A DNA stretch of 64,000 nt from Pseudomonadota bacterium (GTDB lineage: Bacteria; Pseudomonadota; Gammaproteobacteria; Burkholderiales; Burkholderiaceae_C). The notes under the pieces are model-generated. The model was not told the origin of the DNA. It saw only the letters and a program-made list of their open reading frames with translations, and did not search any database. Of this stretch, positions 29,149-38,405 are shown one piece after another (the stretch's first letter is position 1; each line of letters opens with the position of its first letter). The translations under genes and the position numbers were made by a program. The DNA lies in contig JAIUPQ010000001.1 in the NCBI GenBank assembly GCA_020161145.1, forward strand, positions 434,001-498,000, in the 5' to 3' direction.

Positions 29149-30597
29149 TCAGGCCCCTTTCTTCTTGGCGCGCAGCAGGCGCGGCCGGGTGGCGTGGGCA
29201 CGCGGATCGAACGCGTCGCGCACGCCGTCGGCAAACAGGTTGACGGCCAGCACCAGGCTCACCATGAACACGAAGGCGGCGGCAAAACTCCACCAGACGA
29301 TGGGGTCGCGCGCCATCTCGTTGCGCGCCAGGTTGATCATGCCGCCGAAGCTGTTCATCGACGGGTCCACCCCCACGCCCACATAGGACAGCACGGCTTC
29401 GTAGAGGATGAGGTCGGAGAACGACAGCACCGTGACGATGAGGATGAGGTGGACCACGTTGGGGAAGATGTGGCGCACCATGATGCGCCAGTGGCTGACG
29501 CCAAAGGCGGTGGCGGCCTGCACGTATTCCATCTCGCGCAGCTTGAGCGTGTCGCCGCGCAGCAGCCGGCACAGCGTGGGCCAGCCGGTGGCGCCCAGCA
29601 CCAGGCACAGCAGGAAGAGCTTGAGGTCGGCGCGCTGGGCGGCGGTCTCGAACAGCTCGGGGTGTTTGTCCAGGTAGACCTGCACCATCAGCACGCAGGC
29701 CGCGATCAGCAGGATGGACGGAATGGACGACAGCACGGTGTAGACGTACTGGATGGCCTCATCGACCCAGCCCTTGAAGTAGCCGGCCATGATGCCCAGC
29801 ACCACCGCCAGCGGCAGCGTGGCCAGTGTGGAGAGGGTGCCGATGACGAAGGCCGTGCGGATGGACTTGAGCGCCTGGTAGAGCACGTCGTTGCCGGTGA
29901 TGTCGGTGCCCAGTACGTGGTAGCCGCGTGCCAGGCCCACGGCGATGCCGGTCAGCAGGCCCAACGTCAGCAGGCTGGCCAGCGCCGTGCGCCAGGCCAC
30001 GCGCGGCTCGCCGGCCCAGATGCGTGCCAGCGCCTGCGCAAAGCCGGCCCGCATGCCGCGCGCCAGCCAGGCCACCAGCAGGGCGGCCACCACGGCGGTC
30101 GCCGCCAGGCCGGCCAGTCCGCCGGCCACCACCCGGGCGGCCACGTCGCCAGCCCACTGGGCATCGGGGTCGCTGAGGTGGGCGCCGCCAAAGGTGAGGC
30201 GGGGCGCCACGCGCTGCGGCTGGCCGTTCACCTCCAGCGTCTCTTTGGTGAACGAGACGTAGGCCAGCGGGCGGGAGTAGGTGACCTCGCGCGACTCGAC
30301 CAGGCCGGCCAGTGCCGCGTCCAGCGCCGAGATCACCTGGGTGTCGTACTGCACCACGCCGGGCGGCGTGCCCGGCGCGGGTGGCAGCACGGGCCGCAGA
30401 TGGATGCTGTCCAGCAGGCTGACCAGCAGGCAGGCCAGCAACACCACGGTGGAGGCCATGGCCGGCGGCTCGTGAAACACCTTGCGCCAGTTGCCCAGCA
30501 GCACGGCGTCACGGCGCACCCAGACGGTGTAGCCGACGATGGCCAGAATCAAGAACCAGATGGCCAGGTCGGTCCACAAGAGCACAAATTGGGGCAT
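29149..30597 (-). CDS. Peptide ABC importer permease (DppC/YejE type)
   Basis: 482 residues, longer than the usual 300-340. An extra N-terminal region has hydrophobic helices near 10-25 and 50-65 and a periplasmic loop, with two further helices around 165-190 and 215-235, before the standard permease core with GTDITGNDVLYQALKSIRTAF, the ATPase-coupling EYVQAATAFGVSHWRIMVRHIFPN and SYVGVGVDPSMNSFGGMI. The core forms half of the membrane channel. It lies between the second permease gene (15 bases) and the ATPase gene. Confidence 0.88.
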   Translation of the reverse strand: MPQFVLLWTDLAIWFLILAIVGYTVWVRRDAVLLGNWRKVFHEPPAMASTVVLLACLLVSLLDSIHLRPVLPPAPGTPPGVVQYDTQVISALDAALAGLVESREVTYSRPLAYVSFTKETLEVNGQPQRVAPRLTFGGAHLSDPDAQWAGDVAARVVAGGLAGLAATAVVAALLVAWLARGMRAGFAQALARIWAGEPRVAWRTALASLLTLGLLTGIAVGLARGYHVLGTDITGNDVLYQALKSIRTAFVIGTLSTLATLPLAVVLGIMAGYFKGWVDEAIQYVYTVLSSIPSILLIAACVLMVQVYLDKHPELFETAAQRADLKLFLLCLVLGATGWPTLCRLLRGDTLKLREMEYVQAATAFGVSHWRIMVRHIFPNVVHLILIVTVLSFSDLILYEAVLSYVGVGVDPSMNSFGGMINLARNEMARDPIVWWSFAAAFVFMVSLVLAVNLFADGVRDAFDPRAHATRPRLLRAKKKGA

Positions 30598-30612
30598 GTC
30601 TTGGCGCTCCGC

Positions 30613-31596
30613 TCAACCCAGGCGCACGCGCGGGTCCGCCCAGGTGTAGGCGATGTCGATCAGGATGAAGGTCAGCACGTACAGCAGCGAGCCCACGAAG
30701 ACCATGGTGCGCACGACGGCGAAGTCCTGCTTGCTGATGGCCTCGATGACGTAGGCGCCCAGGCCCGGGATGCCGAAGAAGCTCTCGAACACCAGCGAGC
30801 CCATGAACACATAGGGCAAGTAGGAGCCGGCGCTGGTGATGATGGGAATCAGCGCGTTGCGCAGCACATGGCGGAACATGACCACGCGCTCGCTCAAGCC
30901 CTTGGCGCGGGCGGTGCGCACGTAGTCCTTGCTGATTTCTTCGAGGAACATGGCGCGGTACAGCCGCGCCTCGCCGCCCAGTCGCGCCAGCGCCGAGAGG
31001 ATGACCGGCAGCACCAGAAAACGCACCACGCCCCAGCCCTCGGTGTAGCCGGAGATGGGCACCAGCTTGAGCACGCGCGAGAACAGATACTGGCCGACGA
31101 TGATGTAAAAGAGCGCCGAGATCGACAGCATCAGCACGCACAGGATCACGCCCCACACATCGAGCTTGGTGCCGCGGAACATCACCAGCAGCAGGCCGAA
31201 CGAGGTGGTGGCGATCACCTGCAGGATGAAGATGGGAATGGCCAGCTTCATGCTGACCCACATGCGCTTGGCCACCTCGTCGCCCAGGTCACCGCCGGAC
31301 TCGGCGTCCGAGCGGCCGAACTTGAGCGTGAACAGCGAGATGGAGCGGTCCCAGAAGATGGTGTCGGTGTAGCGCCCGCCGCCGCTCTGCGCGTCGTTGA
31401 CGTACAGCGGCTTGTCGTAGCCGCGCTCGGCCTTCCATTTGTCGATGATTTCCTGCGTCACATGCTTGCCGCCGATGTTCAGCCGCGCCATGTCGTCGGG
31501 CGTGTTGACCGAGAAGAACAGGAAGAAGGTGGCGAAGTTGACGCCGATGAGGATGAGCACGCCGTAGAGCAGGCGGCGCACGGTGTAAGCCAGCAT
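30613..31596 (-). CDS. Peptide ABC importer permease (DppB/YejB type)
   Basis: 327 residues with six predicted membrane helices, the first at MLAYTVRRLLYGVLILIGVNF, which is the family hallmark. The coupling loop is DYVRTARAKGLSERVVMFRHVLRNALIP. It forms the second half of the channel with the gene at 29149-30597. It is 21 bases downstream of the substrate-binding protein gene, so all four genes form one leftward operon. Confidence 0.9.
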   Translation of the reverse strand: MLAYTVRRLLYGVLILIGVNFATFFLFFSVNTPDDMARLNIGGKHVTQEIIDKWKAERGYDKPLYVNDAQSGGGRYTDTIFWDRSISLFTLKFGRSDAESGGDLGDEVAKRMWVSMKLAIPIFILQVIATTSFGLLLVMFRGTKLDVWGVILCVLMLSISALFYIIVGQYLFSRVLKLVPISGYTEGWGVVRFLVLPVILSALARLGGEARLYRAMFLEEISKDYVRTARAKGLSERVVMFRHVLRNALIPIITSAGSYLPYVFMGSLVFESFFGIPGLGAYVIEAISKQDFAVVRTMVFVGSLLYVLTFILIDIAYTWADPRVRLG

Positions 31597-31617
31597 GGGG
31601 GTATTCCTTTTGCGCCG

Positions 31618-33858
31618 TCAGGTGAGCATCTCGCCACGGGCGTTCATGCGCTCGCGCACGGCCAGCGTGCGGCGGGCCAGCCACCACAGGCCCAGCAGGC
31701 CCAGCGCAATGGCGGCCAGCGGCCAGTAGACGGGGCGGTTCCAGCCGGCCAGGTTGCGCGTGCGCTGCGCCACGTCCAGCCGGTAGTACTGCAACTGGTC
31801 GCGCAGCATGACGGTGTTCTTGCCGTTCTTGACCCAGTCCTGCTTGGCGTTGGCGGCAAACGGGTAAAAGCCGAACGACAGCGGCGCGTCCTCACGCAGC
31901 ATGGCCTGCAACTGGTCCACCACGGCCTGCTTCTCGGGGCCGTCGTCCAGACTCTTGAGGCGGGCAAACAGCTTGTCGAACTCGGGGTTCTGGTAGTTGG
32001 AGGTGTTCTCGCCGTCCGAGATGCTCTTGGAGTTGGGGCCGTAAAAGAGGAAGTAGAAGTTCTCGGCGTCGGGGTAGTCGGCGTTCCAGCCTATCCAGAA
32101 CATCTGGTGTTTGCCCTTGCGCACCTTGTCCTGGAACTGGCTGTTGTCGGTGGCGCGCACCTCCACCTGGATGCCCAGCTTGCCGAACTGGCGCACCACC
32201 CAGTCGATTTCGGGTTTGCGCTCGGGCGAGGGCACGGCGTAGTAGTCGTAGTTGATGACCAGCGGGCGGCCACTCTGGGCGTCGCGCCCGCCCGGGTAGC
32301 CGGCCTCCACCATCAGCTTGAGCGCATCTTCCAGCGGGCGGCGCACGGCCTGGCCGTCTTTCCAGACGTGGGTGATGGGGTTGACGCCGGCCTCGGTGCC
32401 CTCGCGCGAGCCAAAGATGCCCGGCGGCAGCAGCGTCTGCGCCGTCTGGCCGGCCTTCTTGGGGAAGATCTTGGAGTATTCCTCCCAGTCGATGGCGATC
32501 GAGATGGCCTGGCGCAGCTTGCGGTTGCGCGCCCGCAGCTCGGGCGTCTCGCCCCAGCCTATGGTGGGGTCCAGCATGTTGAAGGCGATGAAGTAGCTGT
32601 TGACGTCCACCGTCTCGGGGAAGACGAAGCCACGCTCTTCATACACCTGGCGCACGGCCTCGGAGTCGCGCGCCTCCACGTTGTACGAGGTGCCCAGGTT
32701 GGTGAACGAGTAGTCCTCGAAGTCGTAATAGCCATCGCGGAACTTGTTCTTCAGCGGCGTGGCCTCGCGCTCCACGGTGGCCACGAACTTGTCGATGAAG
32801 GGCGTTTTCTTGCCGCAGTCGGCCAGCAGCCCGGCGGCCTTGTCGGCCGGCTCGCCCTCGCAGGGGTAGGGCACGCCCCGGTAGTTGGGGTTGCGCACCA
32901 GGGTGAAGCCGCGGTCCTTGGCGAACTCGGTCAGCATGAAGGGGCCGGTGCCCACGGGGAAGGTGTCCAGCGTCAACCCGGCCGAGACCATGCCGGGCTG
33001 GGCGTAGAAGGCGTCGGCCTCCCAGGCAATGGGGGCCAGGAAGGTCATGGCCATCCAGTACTTCCACTGCGGGTATTTGCCGTGCAGGCGGATGCGCAGC
33101 AGATGCGGCTCGGGCGCCGTGGCGCCGGCCAGCGGCCAGCGGCGGAAGTCCAGGAAGGGTTTGTCGGGGTCGGCCGCGTCCAGCCCGGCGCGCAGCTTGG
33201 CGTCCTCGGCCTTGACCAGGGCGCCATAGTCCTTGAGCCCCAGGATGTACTCCGAGAAGATGCCGTAGATGGGCGTGGTGATGCGCGTGGTGGCGTGACG
33301 CTTGAGGGCGTAGACGAAGTCCTCGGCCACCAGCTCGCGCGAGCCGGTCTGCTCGAAGTCGCCGGGCTTGCGCCGCGCGCCCAGCTCGCCGGGCTTCATG
33401 TGGTGGTACAGGTACTGGCCTTGCGCGTCCCTGGCAAACGCCGGGTGCGGGGCAAAGCGGATGCCCTTCCTGATGGGGATGTCGTAGACGCTCTCGGCGA
33501 TCTGCTCGGCCGGGGCGTCCTGCGGCAGGTCGTTGCCGTCTTTATCCAGGTAGTGCGGCGCCACCACGCGCTCGGCCGCCTTGGGCACCAGCTCGAACGG
33601 GCGCTTGAGCTGGTGGTAGCCGTAGAGCGGCTCGTAGACCTGGTAGGTGACGGTGGTGTCGTTGCTCCAGTACGAAGCCGTGGGGTCCAGGTGGCGCGGC
33701 GTGGTCTCGATCAACCCCGAGAAGACGGTGTTGTCTTCCTCTGCACCCGGTGGCCAGGGGCTGTTGCCGCAGCCCATCAGCAGCCCCAGCGTTGCCGCTG
33801 TCATTGCGCCCGCGCGGCACCAGCGCCGCAGGCTCCACACTGTGTTGGTACCCACCAT
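31618..33858 (-). CDS. Peptide ABC importer substrate-binding protein (SBP family 5) with C-terminal membrane anchor
   Basis: 746 residues. The N-terminus has a lipobox-like LLMGCGNS at about residues 26-33, then the family 5 fold with VYEPLYGYHQLKRPFELVPKAAE, DFVYALKRHATTR and a late FYFLFYGPNSKS. Unusually a hydrophobic helix WPLAAIALGLLGLWWLARRTLA lies near the C-terminus (about 710-732), so it may be held in the membrane at both ends. At 746 residues it is longer than typical (500-600). The ATG at 33858 has GAGGG 9 bases upstream; a further in-frame start at 33903 lacks one. It heads the operon and would bind peptides or peptide-like compounds in the periplasm. Confidence 0.85.
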   Translation of the reverse strand: MVGTNTVWSLRRWCRAGAMTAATLGLLMGCGNSPWPPGAEEDNTVFSGLIETTPRHLDPTASYWSNDTTVTYQVYEPLYGYHQLKRPFELVPKAAERVVAPHYLDKDGNDLPQDAPAEQIAESVYDIPIRKGIRFAPHPAFARDAQGQYLYHHMKPGELGARRKPGDFEQTGSRELVAEDFVYALKRHATTRITTPIYGIFSEYILGLKDYGALVKAEDAKLRAGLDAADPDKPFLDFRRWPLAGATAPEPHLLRIRLHGKYPQWKYWMAMTFLAPIAWEADAFYAQPGMVSAGLTLDTFPVGTGPFMLTEFAKDRGFTLVRNPNYRGVPYPCEGEPADKAAGLLADCGKKTPFIDKFVATVEREATPLKNKFRDGYYDFEDYSFTNLGTSYNVEARDSEAVRQVYEERGFVFPETVDVNSYFIAFNMLDPTIGWGETPELRARNRKLRQAISIAIDWEEYSKIFPKKAGQTAQTLLPPGIFGSREGTEAGVNPITHVWKDGQAVRRPLEDALKLMVEAGYPGGRDAQSGRPLVINYDYYAVPSPERKPEIDWVVRQFGKLGIQVEVRATDNSQFQDKVRKGKHQMFWIGWNADYPDAENFYFLFYGPNSKSISDGENTSNYQNPEFDKLFARLKSLDDGPEKQAVVDQLQAMLREDAPLSFGFYPFAANAKQDWVKNGKNTVMLRDQLQYYRLDVAQRTRNLAGWNRPVYWPLAAIALGLLGLWWLARRTLAVRERMNARGEMLT

Positions 33859-33987
33859 GTGGCACACCCTCAACCAAACAAACAAAAAACCGCTGGGCTT
33901 CATCAGAAGGCCAGCGAGTTGACCGGCATTCTAGTGAGCGCGGCGGAGCGGCCGGCTAAGGGATTGCACGGGCCACGAACTAGGGGG

Positions 33988-34335
33988 TCAGTGGTAGTCG
34001 TCCTCGCGCGGGTGGCGCACCGCGTAGACGCGCACGAGGTTGGCATCGACCACTTCAAACAAGGCCACGTAGCCGGTGTGGCCGAATGGCATGACCAGTT
34101 CGCGCAGGAAGGGGTTGGTGCCTGCTTTGCGGCAGGTGAAGGGGTGGTATTGCAACAGTGCAAAGCCCTGATGAATGGCGTCCAGGGCTTGCGCGGCCAG
34201 GTCAAGGTCGCCTCCGGGACGCGTCAGTTCGCGGGTCAGCACGAAGTCAAAGAGGCGCTCCAGGTCGGCATAGGCTTCAGAGGTGAGTTGCACCGTGTAG
34301 CGGGGCTGCACGGGTTCAGGCCTGTTGGGCCTCAC
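33988..34335 (-). CDS. RelE/ParE superfamily toxin
   Basis: About 115 residues. The fold is seen in RYTVQLTSEAYADLERLFDFVL, AAQALDAIHQGFALLQYHPFTCRKA, LRELVMPFGHTGYVALFEV and VRVYAVRHPREDDYH, the normal order for ParE-type toxins. Depending on the subtype it would inhibit DNA gyrase or cut mRNA; the sequence does not decide. A GTG at 34335 gives a 20-base overlap with the antitoxin gene; a second GTG at 34311 just after the antitoxin stop is also possible. Both genes are intact. Confidence 0.8.
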   Translation of the reverse strand: MRPNRPEPVQPRYTVQLTSEAYADLERLFDFVLTRELTRPGGDLDLAAQALDAIHQGFALLQYHPFTCRKAGTNPFLRELVMPFGHTGYVALFEVVDANLVRVYAVRHPREDDYH

Positions 34336-34588
34336 GCGCACGATCCAGCCGCCCCCGCAGGCGCTGGATGGCCTCGTCCAGGCTGAGATAGGCGCCAGTG
34401 GCAAGCGCCTGCTCGCGTGAGGCCAGTCCGCGCGCGATGAACTCGCTCTGGTGCTGGCGGCGCTGGGCGGCATCACGGACGGCGGTTTCGATGAAGGCCG
34501 ACAGGGTTTCGCCGTCGGCCAGCAACGCTTCAACTTGTTCGCGCAAGCTGGGCGCGATGCGGATGGGGGGCAGGGTGGCCGTCTTCAT
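34316..34588 (-). CDS. Antitoxin of the ParE-type pair
   Basis: 90 residues. PIRIAPSLREQVEALLADGETLSAFIETAVRDAAQRRQ is a ribbon-helix-helix DNA-binding domain, and the acidic-basic tail (FIARGLASREQALATGAYLSLDEAIQRLRGRLDRA) is the likely toxin-binding part. It should neutralise the downstream toxin and repress its own promoter, where a 10-bp palindrome TGCAATTGCA lies (34602-34611). Confidence 0.8.
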   Translation of the reverse strand: MKTATLPPIRIAPSLREQVEALLADGETLSAFIETAVRDAAQRRQHQSEFIARGLASREQALATGAYLSLDEAIQRLRGRLDRAREAQQA

Positions 34589-34601
34589 GCTGTGATTGTG
34601 A

Positions 34602-34620
34602 TGCAATTGCAATGCGTCAA
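34602..34620 (-). promoter_or_regulatory. Toxin-antitoxin promoter region with palindrome
   Basis: TTGACG (34615-34620, minus strand) is a good -35 box. The perfect palindrome TGCAATTGCA (34602-34611) lies between it and a poor -10, as expected for antitoxin autoregulation. The block is AT-rich against its surroundings. Confidence 0.5.
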
Positions 34621-34719
34621 TTCGGGGGTTTTCCCTGCAAGGGTGGCCCTTGCTGCGCCACGGACAATGCCCGGCGCGCCGCCACGAGCGGCGCATTTGC
34701 ATGGATGAGGAGGCCTTAC

Positions 34720-36711
34720 ATGGCATTGCAGCATTTGACCGATGACCAGATCCGCACCTGGAGCCGCGAGCAAAAAGACCGCTGGTGGCTGGACAACGTC
34801 TTTCGTGGCGACATGGCGCAGCTCACGCTGCGCTCGGGCCTGGTGGGTTTCTTGCTGGGCGGCGTGCTGTCGGCCACGGGCCTCTACATCGCGGCCAAGA
34901 CGGGCATCACCATCGGCGTGGGCCTGACGGCGGTGATTCTGGCGTTTGCCATCTTCCGCGTGCTGGCCACGTCGGGCGCGGTGCACGACCTGACCATCCT
35001 GGAGAACAACTGTTCGCAGTCCATCGCCACGGCGGCCGGCTACGTGGTCACGCCGCTGACCTCGGGCATGGCGGCCTACATGCTGATCACGGGCATCGTG
35101 GTGCCGTGGTGGCAGCTGATGATCTGGATGGTCTGCATCTCGTGCATCGGCGTGCTGCTGGCCTTCCCGATGAAGCGGCGCTTCATCAACGAAGAGCAGA
35201 TGCCTTTCCCCGAAGGCCGGGCCTGCGGCGTGGTGCTGGACACGCTCTACCACGGCGCCGAAGGCCAGGGCATGTTCCAGGCCCGGCTGCTGGCGCGTGC
35301 GGCGGTGCTGGCTGCCGTCTTTCAGGCGCTGGTCAGCGACGGCTGGATGAAGCTGATCCAGTTCAAGATCCTGCAGATGGACAAGTGGGCCGGCATGACC
35401 GAGCCCTGGACCTTCCATGAGCGGCTGGACCAGTACTACTACGACTTCGCCACCAAGGTGGGCGGCTACATCCCCACCATCCTGGGCACCGACATCCGCG
35501 TGCTGGGCCTGCGGCTGACGCTGGATCTGGCCATGATCGGCGTGGGCGGCCTGATGGGCATGGCGGTGGCCGCCAGCTGCCTGCTGGGCGGCTTCATCAA
35601 CTTCGCCATCCTGGCGCCCATCATGATCGAGCACGGCGACATCGTGGCCCGCACCACGGCCAGTGGCCAGGTGGTGCCCATCTCGCGCGCCGAGATCGTC
35701 AACCAGTGGTCGATGTGGTGGGGCGTGGCCATGATGGTGTCCGGCTCCATGGTGGGCCTGCTGGCCAAGCCCGAGCTGTTCACCAGCGCGTTCAAGGCCT
35801 TCAAGAAGAAAGACGCCAACGCCGGCCCCGACGTGCTGGCGCACATCGAGGTGCCGCTGTGGATCTCGTACGTGGGCGTGCCGGTGATGAGCCTGATCGG
35901 CGCCTACATCACCCACCTGTTCTTCGGCGTGCCCATGTACCTGGCGCTGCTGTCGCTGCCGCTGATCTTCGTGCTGACGGTGATCTGCACCAACGCCATG
36001 GCGCTGACCTCGTGGACGCCCACCGGGGCGCTGGCCAAGATCACGCAGTTCACCATCGGCATGATCGATCGGGGCAATCCCGCGTCCAACCTGCTGCCGG
36101 CCAACATGACCAGCGAGATTGCCAGCAACGCTGCCAACCTGCTGTCGGACATCAAGCCCGGCTACATGCTGGGCGGCAAGCCGCGCCACCAGGCCATGGG
36201 CCATGTGATTGGCCTGTTTGCCGGGGTGATGTCGTGCGTGCCGCTGTACTTCCTGCTGTTCCTGCCCAAGAACGCCGACGGCGTGCGCACCACCGAGCAC
36301 ATCATCACCGAGCAGTTCTCCATGCCCGGCGCCATCCAGTGGAAGGGCGTGGCCGAGATCATCGCTTCGGGCTTTGGCGGCTTGCCGCATTCGGCCATCG
36401 TGGCCATGGCGGTGGCCGTGGTCTGCGCCGCCGCCATCGAGGTGGCGCGCATCGTCACCAAGGGGCGCTTCCCGTTGTCGTCGGTCTCCATCGGCCTGGG
36501 GGTGGTGCTGCCACCCGAGGCCACGCTGGCCATGTTCCTGGGCGCGCTGTTGTTCTTCATCATGGGCAAGCGCCATCCCAAGGCCGGCGGCCGCGAGCAA
36601 ACCCACGGCCACAAGGTCTGGGTGGAAGGGCTTGAACCCATCTGCGCCGGCCTCATCTCGGGTGCTGCCTTGATGGGCATTGGCAACGCCCTGCTCAACG
36701 TTCTGCTCTGA
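34720..36711 (+). CDS. OPT family oligopeptide transporter
   Basis: 663 residues with about 14-16 predicted membrane helices. Family marks include LGGVLSATGLYIAAKTGITIG near the start, ENNCSQSIATAAGYV (the typical N-C-x-Q-x-x-A block), PEGRACGVVL and late PPEATLAMFLGALLFF. OPT proteins import small peptides or metal chelates by proton coupling. GAGGAGG lies 7 bases before the ATG at 34720. The next gene, hslO, begins at the last base of its stop codon, so they may be co-transcribed although their functions look unrelated. Confidence 0.9.
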   Translation: MALQHLTDDQIRTWSREQKDRWWLDNVFRGDMAQLTLRSGLVGFLLGGVLSATGLYIAAKTGITIGVGLTAVILAFAIFRVLATSGAVHDLTILENNCSQSIATAAGYVVTPLTSGMAAYMLITGIVVPWWQLMIWMVCISCIGVLLAFPMKRRFINEEQMPFPEGRACGVVLDTLYHGAEGQGMFQARLLARAAVLAAVFQALVSDGWMKLIQFKILQMDKWAGMTEPWTFHERLDQYYYDFATKVGGYIPTILGTDIRVLGLRLTLDLAMIGVGGLMGMAVAASCLLGGFINFAILAPIMIEHGDIVARTTASGQVVPISRAEIVNQWSMWWGVAMMVSGSMVGLLAKPELFTSAFKAFKKKDANAGPDVLAHIEVPLWISYVGVPVMSLIGAYITHLFFGVPMYLALLSLPLIFVLTVICTNAMALTSWTPTGALAKITQFTIGMIDRGNPASNLLPANMTSEIASNAANLLSDIKPGYMLGGKPRHQAMGHVIGLFAGVMSCVPLYFLLFLPKNADGVRTTEHIITEQFSMPGAIQWKGVAEIIASGFGGLPHSAIVAMAVAVVCAAAIEVARIVTKGRFPLSSVSIGLGVVLPPEATLAMFLGALLFFIMGKRHPKAGGREQTHGHKVWVEGLEPICAGLISGAALMGIGNALLNVLL

Positions 36712-37625
36712 TGGATCAACTGCACAAGTTCCTGTTCGAAGGCCGCGCCGTGCGCGGCAGTCTGGTGCGCCTGGAAGGCGCCTGGCAGCAGATGCTGGCC
36801 CGCCGCGCGGCCAGCGGCGCCTACCCCGAGCCGGTGCAGCAGCTGCTGGGCCAGATGACGGCCGCCGCAGCGCTGATGCAATCGGGCATCACCTTCGACG
36901 GCGCGCTGGTGCTGCAGATCTCTGGCGACGGCCCCGTCAAGCTGGCGGTGGCCGAGGCGCGGGCCGATCTGGCGCTGCGCAGCACGGCCACCGTCATCGG
37001 CGCGGTGGCGCCGGGCACCGACTGGCAGGCGCTGGTCAACCCCAAGGGCGGTGCGCGCTGCGCCCTCACGCTGGACGCCGGCAAAGGCCAGCAGCCCTAT
37101 CAAGGGGTGGTCTCGCTCACCGGCGAGCCCGACCTGGCCCAGGCCCTGGCCCACTACATGCGCCAGAGCGAGCAGGTCGATACGCAGCTGGTGCTGGCCG
37201 CCAGCGACACCGTGGCGGCCGGCCTGCTGATCCAGCGCCTGCCCACGACCGGCGTGGGCAACCTGGGCGGCGAGGCTGGCGCCGAGGACTTCAACCACCT
37301 GGCCCATCTGGTGGCCACGCTGACGGCCGATGAGCTGCTGACGCTGCCGCCCGAGACCGTGCTCAACCGCCTGTTCTGGGAAGAGCGCCTGACCCGCTTT
37401 GCGCCGCTGACCCCGCGCTTTGCCTGCACCTGCTCGCGCGAGCGCGTGGCCGCCATGCTGCAAGGCCTGGGGCGCGAGGAGGTCGAAGGCCTCATCGATG
37501 AGCGCGGCGCGGTAGACGTGGGCTGCGAGTTCTGCGGCCAGCCCTACCGCTTCGACGCCGTGGACGCGGCCGCCTTGTTCGCGCCCGTGACGCCCGTGCA
37601 TCTGGGCAACAGCACCCTGCAATGA
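36711..37625 (+). CDS. hslO: Redox-regulated chaperone Hsp33
   Basis: 304 residues. Hsp33 becomes a holdase chaperone when oxidants form disulfides in its zinc site. The four zinc cysteines are present as C-x-C (FACTCSRER, about 239-246) and C-x2-C (VGCEFCGQPY, about 270-279). The N-terminal fold includes LLGQMTAAAALMQSGITFDG and LVLAASDTVAAGLLIQRLP. Its start overlaps the end of the OPT gene and its stop overlaps the start of a thioredoxin-like gene, giving a possible redox-linked unit. Confidence 0.92.
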   Translation: MDQLHKFLFEGRAVRGSLVRLEGAWQQMLARRAASGAYPEPVQQLLGQMTAAAALMQSGITFDGALVLQISGDGPVKLAVAEARADLALRSTATVIGAVAPGTDWQALVNPKGGARCALTLDAGKGQQPYQGVVSLTGEPDLAQALAHYMRQSEQVDTQLVLAASDTVAAGLLIQRLPTTGVGNLGGEAGAEDFNHLAHLVATLTADELLTLPPETVLNRLFWEERLTRFAPLTPRFACTCSRERVAAMLQGLGREEVEGLIDERGAVDVGCEFCGQPYRFDAVDAAALFAPVTPVHLGNSTLQ

Positions 37626-37978
37626 GCGGCCTGGCCTTTTGCCTGTGCGCCGCCTGGTGCGGCACCTGCCGGGGCTACGAGGCCGTGCTGGCCAGCGCCT
37701 GCGCCACCACCGGCTGGCAGCCGCATTGGGTGGACGTGGAGGCGCACGAAGACCTGGTCGATGCCGTGGACGTCGAGAACTTCCCCACGCTGGTGCTGGT
37801 GGATGCCCAGGGCACGCCGCGCTTTGCCGGCGTGGTCACGCCGCACGAGGCCACGGCGGTGCGGCTGATGCAGGCGGTGGACGCCGGTGGCTTGCATCCG
37901 CTCACCGATGGCGACTGGTGTGACGTGGTGCAGCAGCTGCTTACCCATCAAGACCAACTGAGACCGAAACCAGACTGA
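37622..37978 (+). CDS. Thioredoxin-like protein with WCGTC motif
   Basis: 118 residues. AAWCGTCRGYEAVL (from residue 10) carries the two-cysteine active site, and ENFPTLVLVDAQG contains the cis-proline region of the thioredoxin fold. The N-terminal strand before the active site is short, and no signal peptide is visible, so it is probably cytoplasmic. The ATG overlaps the stop of hslO (ATGA). It may reduce Hsp33 or the cysteine-containing peptide encoded 59 bases downstream; neither is proven. Confidence 0.8.
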   Translation: MSGLAFCLCAAWCGTCRGYEAVLASACATTGWQPHWVDVEAHEDLVDAVDVENFPTLVLVDAQGTPRFAGVVTPHEATAVRLMQAVDAGGLHPLTDGDWCDVVQQLLTHQDQLRPKPD

Positions 37979-38037
37979 CGGTCACACCGTTCGCGACGAG
38001 CATGAAGCCTGTGTTCAACGACTCCAAGGAGTGCTTC

Positions 38038-38394
38038 ATGACCCATCGCCAGACCCTCGCCCGCACGGCCCTCGCTGCTTCAACCCTGCTGCTGGCCGCG
38101 TGGTCTGCCAGTGCGCAGAACATGCCTGCGGTGCCCGCCGCCGACCAGGAGAAGTGCTATGGCGTGGCGCTGCAAAGCGAGGGCCGTTGCGACGCCGCAG
38201 CCGGTGCGGCGTGCAGCGGCGGCATGGCCACCGCCGACCACCAGGGCACGGCCTGGAAGCCCGTGCCCAAGGGCAGTTGCGAGCAGATCGCTTCGCCCAC
38301 CTCGCCCACCGGCTTTGGTCAATTGATGCCGTTCGAGGCCGCCGCCAAGCCGGCCCCCGCGCCGGTACCGGCGCCGGCCAGTCGCGGGCTGTAA
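38038..38394 (+). CDS. DUF2282 protein, bufferin-like precursor peptide
   Basis: 118 residues. A Sec signal peptide (to about SASAQN) is followed by EKCYGVALQSEGRCDAAAG, AACSG, DHQGTAWKPVPKGSCEQI: four cysteines in the arrangement of DUF2282 (BufA1) proteins. In known bufferin systems these are converted by BufB (DUF692) and BufC into copper-binding periplasmic peptides; no such partner is adjacent here. A proline-alanine tail follows. AAGGAG lies 6 bases before the ATG at 38038, which decides against an upstream ATG at 38002. Located after hslO and a thioredoxin-like gene. Confidence 0.78.
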   Translation: MTHRQTLARTALAASTLLLAAWSASAQNMPAVPAADQEKCYGVALQSEGRCDAAAGAACSGGMATADHQGTAWKPVPKGSCEQIASPTSPTGFGQLMPFEAAAKPAPAPVPAPASRGL

Positions 38395-38405
38395 ACGCCC
38401 CAGGC

